This document shows, one piece after another, positions 1-8,922 of a DNA stretch of 64,000 nt. The position numbers were made by a program, and so were the translations under genes. The stretch comes from Candidatus Poribacteria bacterium (GTDB taxonomy: Bacteria; Poribacteria; WGA-4E; WGA-3G). The stretch's first letter is position 1; each line of letters opens with the position of its first letter. A model generated the notes under the pieces. The model was not told the origin of the DNA and did no database searches. It saw only the letters and a program-made list of their open reading frames with translations. The DNA lies in NCBI GenBank assembly GCA_958295815.1, contig OY282374.1:375416-439415 (forward strand). Reading direction: 5' to 3'.

Positions 1-1068
1 CAGCCATGCAGCACCTGTCATAGTGTCCCGAAGGAAAACTATATTTCTATAGCGGTCACTGCGATGTCAAGCCCTGGATAAGGTTCTTCGCGTTGCTTCG
101 AATTAAGCGACATGCTCCACCGCTTGTGCGGCCCCCCGTCAATTACCTTGAGTTTTAACCTTGCGGCCGTACTCCCCAGGCGGGGTACTTAATGCGTTAG
201 CTACAGCACAGAGGGAATCAACACCCCCTACACTTAGTACCCATCGTTTACAGTAAGGACTAGCGGGGTATCTAATCCCGGTTGCTCCCCAAACTTTCGC
301 GCATGAGCGTCAGTCTTAGACCAGAAAGCCGCCTTCGCCACGGGTGTTCTATATGATATCTAAGCATTCCACCGCTACACCATACATTCCACTTTCCTCT
401 TCTAGACTCAAGTAAAGCAGTTTCAAACGCAATGGCTCGGTTGAGCCGAACCCTTTCACGTCTGACTTGCCCTACCGCCTGCGCGCGCTTTACGCCCAGT
501 GATTCCGGACAACGCTTGCCCCCTACGTATTACCGCAGCTGCTGGCACGTAGTTAGCTGGGGCTTTCTACTACGGTAACGTCAAAAACGCTGCGTTATCA
601 GCAACGCTCAATTCATCCCGTAACACAGAGGTTTACGACCCGAAGGCCTTCATCCCCCACGCGGCGTCGCATCGTCAGGGTTTCCCCCATTGCGAAATAT
701 TCTCGACTGCAGCCTCCCGTAGGAGTTTGGGCAGTGTCTCAGTCCCAATGTGGCTGACCATCCTCTCAGACCAGCTACCCATCGTCGCCTTGGTGCGCCG
801 TTACCACACCAACAAGCTAATAGGACGCGGGCTTATCTCCGAGCGGCAGCCGAAGCCACCTTTCATACGGCCGACCGAAGTCAACCGAATCGTATTTGGT
901 ATTAGCAACCTTTTCAAGTTGTTATCCCCATCTCAGAGGCAAATTACCCACGCGTTACTCACCCTTTCGCCACTTTCCGCCGGGCCGAAGCCCGGTTTCT
1001 CGTTCGGCTTGCATGCCTAATCCACGCCGCCAGCGTTCGTCCTGAGCCGGTATCATACTCTCACAAAA
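1..1068 (-). rRNA. rrs: 16S ribosomal RNA, 5' part (cut by window edge)
   Basis: The reverse complement reads as bacterial small-subunit rRNA from about E. coli position 1 to about 1066; the 3' third lies outside the window. Landmarks seen include the 27F site (1042-1061), the CTACGGGAGGC site near 715-725, the 530 loop (530-548), the ATTAGATACCC site near 270-290 and the 907-926 region (136-156). The gene departs from usual bacterial sequence at normally near-invariant positions. Position 18 is A, 20 is C, 915 is G, 917 is U, 505 is A and 526 is U, and the changed positions pair with each other. This pattern argues for a genuine divergent rRNA rather than a sequencing error or decaying copy. 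The 5' end is inferred by alignment to E. coli numbering. Confidence 0.97.
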
Positions 1069-1143
1069 GTTTTGAAGTACATCTCCAAATAAATCGAAGT
1101 GCACTCACAAGCTATTAATAGGCACGTCACGTTCACTATTTAA

Positions 1144-1156
1144 CTTTCAAAGAACA
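1144..1156 (-). promoter_or_regulatory. boxA-like rRNA antitermination signal
   Basis: On the minus strand the leader contains TGTTCTTTGAAAG, close to the bacterial boxA consensus TGCTCTTTGAAA. It lies between the promoter and the 16S 5' end, where rRNA antitermination sites normally occur. Confidence 0.6.
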
Positions 1157-1187
1157 ATCTCACCTTCCTTGTTGAAAGGTAATAGTA

Positions 1188-1216
1188 ATTATACCCCCTA
1201 TATAAACCTTTGTCAA
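1188..1216 (-). promoter_or_regulatory. Consensus sigma-70 promoter of the rRNA operon
   Basis: On the minus strand TTGACA (1211-1216) is followed after exactly 17 bases by TATAAT (1188-1193). Both hexamers match the housekeeping consensus perfectly. The start of transcription would be near 1180, about 110 bases before the mature 16S 5' end. The region 1217-1477 upstream is AT-rich and shows no gene. Confidence 0.85.
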
Positions 1217-1477
1217 ATTAATTTGTGAAAAAAAAGCATAATTCTGCCTCTCAAACCCCTTTTTTGACAAATTTATCACTTTTTTTTGCAGAAAACAACG
1301 TATTTTGGGATATATGACGTTTTTGCCTAATTTTTACGCGATTTCGCGCACCATGCGCGCGTTTCTTACCATGCAAGTGAAACTTTAAAGGCAAAATTCA
1401 AATATGGAGATTCTGCCTTAATCACCTAAGTCATCCATTTCAATGACGCGAAAATGTTCCAAAACTGTTGTAGAGAT

Positions 1478-1759
1478 TTAGTCGGGTGGTGCTGCGACAC
1501 CGCCGCTGATGGCAGGGAGGAAATGAATTTCGGCATCTGTGTCAACGCGATCGAGGATGGATCCCCGGGTGAGGAGACCGTTGATATACACAGCGATGCC
1601 GGGCTTAAGACGGTATTCTTCACATAACCGTTCTTTCATACCCGGATAGCGATCATCTAAATTGCTAATCACTTCACGGATAGTCGTACCTGGGATCGTA
1701 ATGTTCTCTTCGCCGTCTGTGAGTTTGCGCATGAGGGGTGGGATGACTACGGTTGGCAT
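1478..1759 (-). CDS. MoaD/ThiS-family ubiquitin-like sulfur carrier
   Basis: Small beta-grasp protein, last gene of the molybdenum hydroxylase operon. The pattern (VVIPPLMRKLTDG, then PGIAVYINGLL and a hydrophobic LPAISGG) is that of MoaD/ThiS proteins. These carry sulfur as a C-terminal Gly-Gly thiocarboxylate for molybdopterin or other sulfur transfer. Here the GG is not terminal: six residues (VAAPPD) follow it, so it would need trimming or act differently. The start is uncertain. ATG at 1759 lacks a clear ribosome site; a GTG at 1783 in the same frame would add eight residues but lies inside a hairpin. Family assignment is firm, partner enzyme inferred from position. Confidence 0.75.
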   Translation of the reverse strand: MPTVVIPPLMRKLTDGEENITIPGTTIREVISNLDDRYPGMKERLCEEYRLKPGIAVYINGLLTRGSILDRVDTDAEIHFLPAISGGVAAPPD

Positions 1760-1772
1760 TTTTTTAAAGTAT

Positions 1773-1795
1773 GGGGTAGGCACAAGACCTACCCC
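1773..1795. repeat. Intergenic hairpin GGGGTAGG-7-CCTACCCC
   Basis: A perfect 8-bp stem with a 7-base loop lies between the molybdopterin subunit gene and the MoaD-like gene. It resembles REP-type intergenic palindromes; weaker relatives with GTAG...CTAC ends occur at 53510-53540 and 57554-57587. It may set the transcript ratio of the two flanking genes. Confidence 0.55.
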
Positions 1796-1812
1796 TGCGA
1801 ATTTTCAATAAC

Positions 1813-4068
1813 TTAGATTTTGCCCATGGCTTTCAGAAGCCGGTCAGGCGACATTGGGAGTTCTGTCATCCGGACACCGATTGCGTCGTAGATGGCATTA
1901 GCGATGGCAGGGAGCGGCGGCACAATTGGCACTTCACCGACCCCGCGCACACCATACGGATGACCCGGATTCGGGACTTCAATGATGACAGCATCGATCA
2001 TAGGTAAATCCAAGCAGGTTGGCATCCGGTAATCAAGGAAACTGGCGTTGGTCATGGCACCTTCATCATTGTAGATATATTCCTCATTCAATGCCCATCC
2101 GATACCCTGAACAGCACCGCCCTGTATTTGGCCCTCAACGTAGCTTGGATGGATGGCTCTACCTGCATCTTGGATGGCGGTATAGCGGAGGATCTCGACC
2201 TTGCCGGTCTCTTCGTCCACTGCTACATCCACCAGGTGTGTTGCGTAGGCACCACCGGCACCACCAGGATTCACGGTGCCACTGCCTACAATCGGCCCCC
2301 CGGTTTGACCGAGATGGGAACATAGATCGCGGAAACTAATCTCTTCCTCTTTGCCGTTTATAGATGAAAATACGCCATCTGCAAACTGCACGTTGGCTTC
2401 TTCAACTTCCCAGAGTTTCGCGGCACGACCGATCATCTGTCTCTTGACATCTTGTGCGGCTTCATAGGCGGCATAGCCGGTCGCGTAAGTTGTACGGCTA
2501 CCACCCGTTACAGCGGTGTAACCGACAGAATTGGTATCAACAACGCTTGGATTGACCGATTCGGCAGGGATACCGAGAACTTCTGCCGCTTGCATGGCGA
2601 TCGAAGAGCGAGTACCACCGATGTCTGTGGAACCTTCAATGAGGTTTATTGTGCCATCGGCGTTGACATTAATCGTAACGCTGGACTCCAAACCGATGTT
2701 AAACCAATAACCGGAAGCGACACCGCGACCGTGGTGTTTCTTCCCATTCGGTGCGGTATAGTGTGGATGAGATTTCGCCGCTTCAACTGTCTCAACGAAA
2801 CCGATGCGCGGGTGAACGGGTCCATCTGCACGACGGTCGCCCTCTTTTGCAGCGTTGAGCAACCGAATCTCAAGTGGATCGATGCCGAGTTTCTCCGCGA
2901 TCTCGTCAAGAACTGACTCTGAACCGAAAGCTGCGTTTGGTGCTCCAGGGGCGCGATACGGCGCGGTTTTCGGTTTATTGACAACAACATCGTAGCCGTC
3001 AATGACAACGTTTTCAATGCTGTAGGGTGCAAAGATACACATTGCGCCAGGTCCAACGGGCGAACCCGGGTAAGCACCAGCTTCAAAAGCTAGATACGCC
3101 TCGGCAGCAGTGATCTTACCGTCGTTAGTAGCACCCATCTTGACGCGGATGTAGGAGGCAGGGGTTGGTCCCGTCCCTTCAAACACATCGGTACGGCTCA
3201 TGAGGACTTTAACGGGTTTACCCGTTTTCTTTGCCAGCAATGCTGCAACAGGTTTAATGTAGACGCTGATTTTACCGCCAAAACCGCCGCCAATTTCCAT
3301 TGGAATGACCTTGATTTTGGAAACGGGATATTGGAGAATTTCGGCAACCTGTTCACGAACAGTAAATGCCCCTTGTGTGCTACACCAAATGGTCAGATGA
3401 CCATCTTGGTTGAACTGCGCCGTGGCATTGTGAGGTTCAATATAGCCTTGGTGGACGGTGCCTGTAACGAAATCACGCTCTACAGTAATGTCTGCTTCTT
3501 CGAACCCTTTGTCAGGATCTCCCAGTTTGTGCTGGATATGGCTTGCGACGTTGCTAGGTTCGTCAGCCGTTTCACCCATTGAGGTGGTTCTTATGCTATC
3601 GTGCAGAAGCGGTGCATCCGACTCCATAGCTTGGCGCACCTCTAAGACCGGTTCCAGCACCTCGTATTCAACATCAATGAGTTGGCAAGCCTCTTCCGCT
3701 ATATGCGGACTTGTCGCAGCAACAGCAGCAACGGCGTGTCCTTTGTACAAAGCTTTATCGCTTGCCAAGATGTTATCGCAGAGGTACTTGAGATTGACCG
3801 CACCTTCGCCTAAGTCTGCGATTCTGTCCTCAGCTTCAGGCAAGTCTGCGGCAGTGACAACGCCTTTAACGCCGGGATAGGCTTCGGCACGGCTGGTATC
3901 AATAGATATAATTCGCGCGTGGGCATGTGGACTACGTAAGACTCTACCGTGCAAGAGTCCTGCCATTTGAACATCTGCCCCGTAAAGTGCGCGACCGGTA
4001 ACTTTGTCGACGCCATCGTGACGGATGGGTCGGGTACCGATGACTTTGTATTCTTTTTTCTCATCCAT
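1813..4068 (-). CDS. Xanthine dehydrogenase-family molybdopterin-binding subunit
   Basis: Catalytic large subunit (751 aa) of a molybdenum hydroxylase that inserts oxygen from water into a C-H bond or oxidises an aldehyde. Seen: the N-terminal hammerhead domain (KVTGRALYGADV), the conserved IEPHNATAQF, the Gly-rich cofactor loop IGGGFGGK, an active-site loop APYRAPGAPNAAFG, and near the C-terminus GVGEVPIVPP, which holds the catalytic Glu of the family. The loop lacks the AYxCSFR signature of form I CO dehydrogenase, so CO oxidation is unlikely. It resembles purine, nicotinate or aromatic hydroxylases; the substrate cannot be told. Length fits single large subunits of the three-subunit type. 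Confidence 0.93.
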   Translation of the reverse strand: MDEKKEYKVIGTRPIRHDGVDKVTGRALYGADVQMAGLLHGRVLRSPHAHARIISIDTSRAEAYPGVKGVVTAADLPEAEDRIADLGEGAVNLKYLCDNILASDKALYKGHAVAAVAATSPHIAEEACQLIDVEYEVLEPVLEVRQAMESDAPLLHDSIRTTSMGETADEPSNVASHIQHKLGDPDKGFEEADITVERDFVTGTVHQGYIEPHNATAQFNQDGHLTIWCSTQGAFTVREQVAEILQYPVSKIKVIPMEIGGGFGGKISVYIKPVAALLAKKTGKPVKVLMSRTDVFEGTGPTPASYIRVKMGATNDGKITAAEAYLAFEAGAYPGSPVGPGAMCIFAPYSIENVVIDGYDVVVNKPKTAPYRAPGAPNAAFGSESVLDEIAEKLGIDPLEIRLLNAAKEGDRRADGPVHPRIGFVETVEAAKSHPHYTAPNGKKHHGRGVASGYWFNIGLESSVTINVNADGTINLIEGSTDIGGTRSSIAMQAAEVLGIPAESVNPSVVDTNSVGYTAVTGGSRTTYATGYAAYEAAQDVKRQMIGRAAKLWEVEEANVQFADGVFSSINGKEEEISFRDLCSHLGQTGGPIVGSGTVNPGGAGGAYATHLVDVAVDEETGKVEILRYTAIQDAGRAIHPSYVEGQIQGGAVQGIGWALNEEYIYNDEGAMTNASFLDYRMPTCLDLPMIDAVIIEVPNPGHPYGVRGVGEVPIVPPLPAIANAIYDAIGVRMTELPMSPDRLLKAMGKI

Positions 4069-4110
4069 TACGTATATACCTCCGATTCATAAGATTGCGT
4101 TTGTGTGAAG

Positions 4111-4584
4111 TTAAGCAGAAGCCTTAGCGACATCCATTACCGCCTTGACAATCTTATCATAGCCGGTACAACGACACAGGTTACCCGCTAACCAATACCG
4201 AATTTCATGTTCAGTCGGATTCGGATTGCTTTCTAACAGTGCCTTGGCACTCATGATAAAGCCGGGTGTGCAGATGCCACACTGGAGCGCGGCGTTTTCT
4301 AAGAATGCATTTTGGATAGGGTGCAGTTGGTCAGGTTCAGCAAGTCCTTCGATGGTTTCGACAGATTTGCCTTCGGTTTCCACACCAAGTACAAGGCATG
4401 AATTGACGAGCCTGCCGTCGAGGATGACACTACAGGCTCCACAATTTCCGTTGTTGCATCCCTCTTTAGCACCTGTGAGGTGGAGTTCATCTCTGAGGAC
4501 TTCCAGCAGACTTTGCCGGGATTCACAGAGAAATTCCACCGTTTCGCCATTGATAGTGGTTTGAACGTGTGATTTTCTCGCCAT
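4111..4584 (-). CDS. Molybdenum hydroxylase 2Fe-2S subunit
   Basis: Small iron-sulfur subunit (157 aa) that passes electrons from the molybdenum centre to the FAD subunit. The plant-type ferredoxin cluster ligands are seen as CNNGNCGACSV with a later Cys in NSCLV. The second, four-helix cluster is seen as CGICTPGF and CRCTGY. All eight cysteines are present and the length is typical of CoxS/XdhC proteins. It lies between the FAD and molybdopterin subunit genes in the usual M-S-L order, all on the minus strand with short gaps. Confidence 0.95.
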   Translation of the reverse strand: MARKSHVQTTINGETVEFLCESRQSLLEVLRDELHLTGAKEGCNNGNCGACSVILDGRLVNSCLVLGVETEGKSVETIEGLAEPDQLHPIQNAFLENAALQCGICTPGFIMSAKALLESNPNPTEHEIRYWLAGNLCRCTGYDKIVKAVMDVAKASA

Positions 4585-4688
4585 AGTTATGAATTCCTTT
4601 TGCGTTTAGTAAAAGCGGAAAATTGTTATCCTTTCGATAGAGACAGAAATTAATCTTCCTGCTGATCGGGCAAAACTTATGCTGCGTC

Positions 4689-5555
4689 TCAAATTCTCTG
4701 GATTGCGCCGTTAAGTGCGCGCCGCGTGAGCACACCGACGAGGTGTGTCCGTTGTTCTGCCGTGCCACGCATATCGCTAATCGGACGTGCGATGGCTTGT
4801 GCAGCTGCTGCGGCTTCGTCAATTGCGGCATCAGAGACTTCACGACCGGCAAGTAACGCACTCGCTTCTTCTGCAAAGAGCGGGGTCGGGGCAACAGCAC
4901 CGAGCGAGATCCGCGCAGAAACGATTGTCTGTTTCGCATCATCGAGTGTCACAGACGCACCGGCACCAACAACAGCAATATCCATCTCATTGCGCGGGAT
5001 AAACCTAAGATAAAAAGAACTTGAATTGCTTGCGGGTGCAGGTATCTTCATGGATACGAGCATCTCACCGTTTTCTAACGCAGTCTGTCCGGGTCCGGTA
5101 CAGAACTGTTCGACTGGCAATTCGCGTTCACCGTTTGGGCCGGCAATGACAGCTGTTGCATTTAGCACAATCAGGGGTGGTATACAGTCTGCAGCGGGTG
5201 AGGCGTTACACAAGTTACCACCGACGCCAGCGCGTCCTTGGATTGCGGTGCCACCGATAATTTTAGTGGCGTCAATTAAACCGGGATAGGCGTTGCAGAT
5301 CTCATCAACGGCATAAACCTTATAACATTCGACTGCAGCACCGAGCGTTAAGCCGGTGTCCGCATTATAATCTAATACATTGACCTCGGGGATGGATTTA
5401 ATATCGATCATCAAGTCAACGTCACGCCGTGCTTCCCTGACCTGGACGATGAGATCGGTCCCACCTGCTAAGATACGTGCGGTCTGTCCTTTTTCGTCGA
5501 GTAGGGTAACGGCTTCTGAGACCGTTTTCGCGGCAACATATCCAAAATCTTGCAT
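4689..5555 (-). CDS. Molybdenum hydroxylase FAD-binding subunit
   Basis: FAD subunit (288 aa) of the same complex and first gene of the operon. It belongs to the vanillyl-alcohol-oxidase-type FAD fold. Seen: the pyrophosphate-binding ILAGGTDLIVQ near residue 30 and the second conserved block GGNLCNASPAADCIPPLI near residue 110, followed by the CoxM-like C-terminal domain. Full length for the family. The upstream intergenic region is about 140 bases and then a transporter pseudogene, so the operon promoter should lie at 5556-5690; I see no strong consensus there. Confidence 0.93.
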   Translation of the reverse strand: MQDFGYVAAKTVSEAVTLLDEKGQTARILAGGTDLIVQVREARRDVDLMIDIKSIPEVNVLDYNADTGLTLGAAVECYKVYAVDEICNAYPGLIDATKIIGGTAIQGRAGVGGNLCNASPAADCIPPLIVLNATAVIAGPNGERELPVEQFCTGPGQTALENGEMLVSMKIPAPASNSSSFYLRFIPRNEMDIAVVGAGASVTLDDAKQTIVSARISLGAVAPTPLFAEEASALLAGREVSDAAIDEAAAAAQAIARPISDMRGTAEQRTHLVGVLTRRALNGAIQRI

Positions 5556-5697
5556 GACCGGAATTTCCTTTCGCGTTGTAACTGAAGGGTGTTATTTTAA
5601 ACGCATTATAGCAAAAAGTCATTTTTAAATCAAATTATGTTGCACTAACTGTGTTATGAGAATACGATAATTGCAGTGGATATCACGATAATGGACA

Positions 5698-6240
5698 TTA
5701 GTGGATATAACCTGAATCTGACGAAGTAATGAAAAAGAGAAGTGTCAGAAGCATTGCTAAAGAGGACAAGAGTACCCTCATAGGTAGTTCGTCAAACATC
5801 TTAAAAGGTGCGATTTCGAGTTTCCCAGCGGCAACATTATCTGTCACGCCCGTATATCCATCAACGATGTGCTGACCCCGTGCCGTTCCGCCAAAGGTAG
5901 TAAACCACACTAAACAGAGAAGTGCGGGAAAAAAAATCACAAAAAATACGAACTCTCGACATCGTTATTGGATATATGAAACAGATAATTGAGTCCAATG
6001 TTAATCTGTTGGACCGCCAATCCGAGCGAGGTTGCGAGTCCAAAAAGTGCTGCGAAAGTAGCAATTGTATCAATGATGTGTTCTGGCCAGCCCCATATCC
6101 AGTCACCGAATATGGGATAAAACGCTGAGCAGATAGTGAGTGGACGCCCCTGTTGTGGGCGACAAACCCAATGGCGATCCCGACGATACAGTAAGTTCCC
6201 AGGCATGCAGCGTTAAAAAATGCCCAGCCTTCCACTTGGC
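5698..6240 (-). pseudogene. BCCT transporter remnant
   Basis: Two stretches in different frames match the intact BCCT gene at 21552-23141. The first (around 6180-5960) reads CIVGIAIGFVAHNRG, PLTICSAFYPIF and LGLAVQQINIGLNYLF. The second (5940-5700) reads FFPALLCLVWFTTFGG, GQHIVDGYTGVTDN and LTLLFFITSSDSG. About 150 residues between them and both ends are missing, and frameshifts interrupt the first part. It is a decayed partial copy of a glycine betaine/choline/carnitine-type transporter, not a functional gene. Confidence 0.85.
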
Positions 6241-6348
6241 TTTTGAAACTCTTGGAAGTATTGATTGATTTTGCGGGGTATCAGGGGAACAACATGTAGG
6301 AAAAGAAACGCCCAGATTTTGATGGCGTTTTTCTTAAGGCTTCAGAGA

Positions 6349-6861
6349 TTAATTCCAAGACAAACGTTCTGTTACATTTTTTTCCAACTTACCTTTATAT
6401 TCGGTGGTGCCTTTCTTGAAGTTGGTTAGAAGCCTGACAACGACAAAGTCATTGTGGGAAGCATCGTCCTCGTCAATCGGTGGATCAAAGTTAATTTTAT
6501 ATTGTTTGAAGTCAACAGCGCGGATGGTGATATGAAGGATGTGATAGCCACCATGTGGGGCTGGGGCAAGTCTTCGGTTAGTGACAACACCGTAAAGCGT
6601 GCGTTGGTTTTGGATGGTCGGTTGTTCAGCTGGCTCGGCATCGCCACGGAGAATGGCAAGGATTGCTGCCTCATTGACAGTTGCCGGGAGTTCCTCGAAT
6701 TTTTGTCGGCGTTTGAGTTGGTCTCTTGGAAAGATTTCTCCAGTGACGCAGTAGTTCTCAGAGCAGACGGGATTTGAGGTTTCGCATCCGCTGGAGAGTA
6801 TAACGGTGAAGGCTATGATGGTGGCTATAACACACAAGCGTTTGAGGTAAAAAAGGTTCAT
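6349..6861 (-). CDS. Putative lipoprotein, unknown function
   Basis: 170 aa with a short basic N-terminus, a hydrophobic segment (residues 10-24) and a lipobox ending LSSGC, so it is probably lipid-anchored after signal peptidase II cleavage at Cys26. The mature part has no domain I recognise; residues 85-135 (TLYGVVTNRRLAPAPHGGYH, ending IRAVDFKQYKINFDPP) look like a small beta-rich fold. A monocistronic minus-strand gene with no obvious partner. Confidence 0.75.
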   Translation of the reverse strand: MNLFYLKRLCVIATIIAFTVILSSGCETSNPVCSENYCVTGEIFPRDQLKRRQKFEELPATVNEAAILAILRGDAEPAEQPTIQNQRTLYGVVTNRRLAPAPHGGYHILHITIRAVDFKQYKINFDPPIDEDDASHNDFVVVRLLTNFKKGTTEYKGKLEKNVTERLSWN

Positions 6862-7089
6862 ATATATCCTTTTGTTTTTTCAGAAAGTACAACATAATAG
6901 AGAGGATGTGTAAAAGAAAAAGGCAGAGAAAACTCCCATTTAAAATTTGGTCGTTTTGGTGATACTCTGAAAATCCTTTAAAGTAGCGTATTGGAGATTC
7001 TGTTAGTTTCACACCTCATCGTTTTAGGGCAGTTCGCTGAAAAAAGAAGCTAACAACATACTGTTTCTCGATGATGACATCCGAGACGT

Positions 7090-7584
7090 TTATTCTGTTG
7101 GCATGAAAATGAACCTAAAGTATTGTCTGTCGGGGTCTTTGCCTTCCTCTTTCAGAGCTTTGATGCGCTGCTCATCTCTTTCCACCGATCGTCTCTGAAG
7201 CCGGATATCCTCGTTGGGAAAACCGTTGTCAACCATCATTTCAAGAACAAGTTTGTTGCCTGTCAGCGTCTGTGGGAGTGTTGCTTCACCCGCAAGGTCT
7301 AACTCAAATAACAAGGTCAAATATTCGTCGGACTTCGGATGACCTTCAAACTGGATTGATACAGCTTTTTTCAGCTCCTCTAATGCTAACGTTGGATTCG
7401 TTTTCTTAAGTTGAAGATATTTGTCAATGTGTTCCCAAAATGCTGCATGTTCAGAATATGGACCTCGGAGTCTTATGTCAATCAACAAAATGGAATCTTC
7501 CGGCACCGCAGACTCCGAGCAACCTATACTTATCAATAGATAGAATATAATAGCAATGTGTACACAGCGATGTAAAAGTCGCAT
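7090..7584 (-). CDS. Putative lipoprotein, paralogue of the gene at 27661-28194
   Basis: 164 aa with signal peptide and lipobox (LLISIGC, Cys22). The mature part is mostly helical. It shares the layout of the lipoprotein at 27661-28194: a GHPKS block in the middle, a DNGxP motif, and a C-terminal LKxEGKDP motif followed by a short beta strand rich in aromatics. No known domain recognised. It lies just downstream of the damaged WD40 gene on the same strand and could have been cotranscribed with it (about 40 bases apart). Confidence 0.75.
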   Translation of the reverse strand: MRLLHRCVHIAIIFYLLISIGCSESAVPEDSILLIDIRLRGPYSEHAAFWEHIDKYLQLKKTNPTLALEELKKAVSIQFEGHPKSDEYLTLLFELDLAGEATLPQTLTGNKLVLEMMVDNGFPNEDIRLQRRSVERDEQRIKALKEEGKDPDRQYFRFIFMPTE

Positions 7585-7625
7585 AATATTCCCCCGGAAG
7601 AATCGATAAATTTCGTTTGTGTCTA

Positions 7626-8741
7626 CTATTTCAGAATCAGCATCTTCCGCGTAGCAGAAAAATCACCTGCAGAGAGTGTATAGAAATAGACGCCACTTGC
7701 CACAGGTTCACCGAGTGCATTTCTGCCATCCCAATATACCGCACGGGACTTCTCCGCATAATATCCCGCAGACTGATGCCCTAAATCTAACTGCCGTACA
7801 ACTCGACCTGTCGCGGCATAAATCGTTATCCGAACATCGGTCGCGGCTGCGAGGTGATACGGTATCCACGTCTCTGGGTTGAACGGATTCGGATAGTTTG
7901 GCAATAACGATGTATCTTTCGGGATAAGTGTTGCCAGAAGCTGCTGAAGCATCAGAATGCCACGTTGAGAGGTATCATCTGTAAGATCTAAATACTGTGC
8001 TTGTGTGAGCCACTGTTGCACGTCTGCTGCGGTGAGTATCTCCAGTGTCTGTGGGCGTGCTGCGGGAGCGGCTGCCCCGGTGCCCATCTGACCAGCAACT
8101 TTGACGAGATCGACAATATTGACAACACCATCGCCATTGACATCAGCGATATTTTCTCCCTTCTTCCCGAAGTTTGAGGATACCGATACTAAATCCAAGA
8201 TGTTTACTATGCCATCGCTGTTGACATCTACAGCATCTACTGGGTCAGGTTGCGAAGTCGAAATCGGCTCAAGTAGCGTTTGGACGTCCCATAGCTGAAC
8301 TGTTGTGTTCGCTCTACTGGTGGCAAGCGTCTGTCCGTCAGGACTGAACGCTACTGCTATAACACTGCGTGCATCCTCCTCTGGAATATCTATGTATTCA
8401 CCCGTCTGTATATTCCACATCCGAACTTTACGATCCGAACTTCCAGTGGCAAGTTTTTCCCCATCGGGACTAAATGCCACTGGATTTGTCCATCCTGTTC
8501 GATTGGTAAGGGTTCTTTTGAGTTTTCCGGTGTTTGGATTCCACAAATGAATCGTTTGGTCTGCGCTGCCACTGGCAAGCATCTTCCCGTTTGGACTAAA
8601 TGCCACACTCCAGACATTATTTGTGTGCCCCTCAAGCGTCGCTTTGAGTTGAGCCGTTGCTATACCTGTGGGCAGAAGTAATACAGAAGCTAATAGTACT
8701 GTAATAGTCAGAAATTACTTCTTTTTCATAAAATTGAACAT
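7626..8741 (-). pseudogene. WD40/dockerin/sorting-tail secreted protein with stop codon in signal peptide
   Basis: A single frame runs from a well-placed ATG (8741; AAAGGAG at 8746-8752) to 7626 but has TAA as codon 9 (8715-8717). Reading past it gives a clear signal peptide (FLTITVLLASVLLLPTGIATA), then three to four WD40 repeats with VAFSPNGK/VAFSPDG cores, two dockerin-like calcium loops (DVNSDGIVNILDLV, DVNGDGVVNIVDLV), a helical linker and the tail PNYPNPFNPETWIPYHL to YFYTLSAGDFSATRKMLILK. The rest of the frame is intact, so the stop is recent, is read through, or initiation occurs at a non-AUG codon after it. The longest ATG/GTG frame after the stop would lack the signal peptide. Compare the intact relative at 9200-11668. 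Confidence 0.75.
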
Positions 8742-8834
8742 CTAACTCCTTTTTTACATAAGCAAACAGATATAAAATCCGCACCGGTTTTATCAATCTC
8801 ACACACACAAAGAAAAAATTAGCCGCCTGACTCC

Positions 8835-8922
8835 TTCCATTGCGCGTATTTTTTAGCGTGCGAATATCAATGCATAAGGATTCTGCTGCCTCATGCAGAG
8901 GAAGACGTATCTTAATTTCCAT
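8835..8922 (-). pseudogene. Fis-like HTH fragment
   Basis: The minus strand reads LHEAAESLCIDIRTLKN, matching the C-terminal helix-turn-helix of the intact regulator at 29901-30161 (TKREAAESLGIDIRTLKKY). The match stops after about 30 residues and the frame runs on into unrelated sequence overlapping the WD40 gene start. It is a truncated remnant. Confidence 0.6.

Noticed and set aside
727..1020. 97-codon ORF on the + strand
   Set aside because: It lies wholly inside the 16S rRNA gene, antisense to it.
1813..4068. Reading the hydroxylase as aerobic CO dehydrogenase
   Set aside because: The active-site loop APYRAPGAPNAAFG lacks the AYxCSFR signature of form I CoxL and the AYRGAGR of form II.
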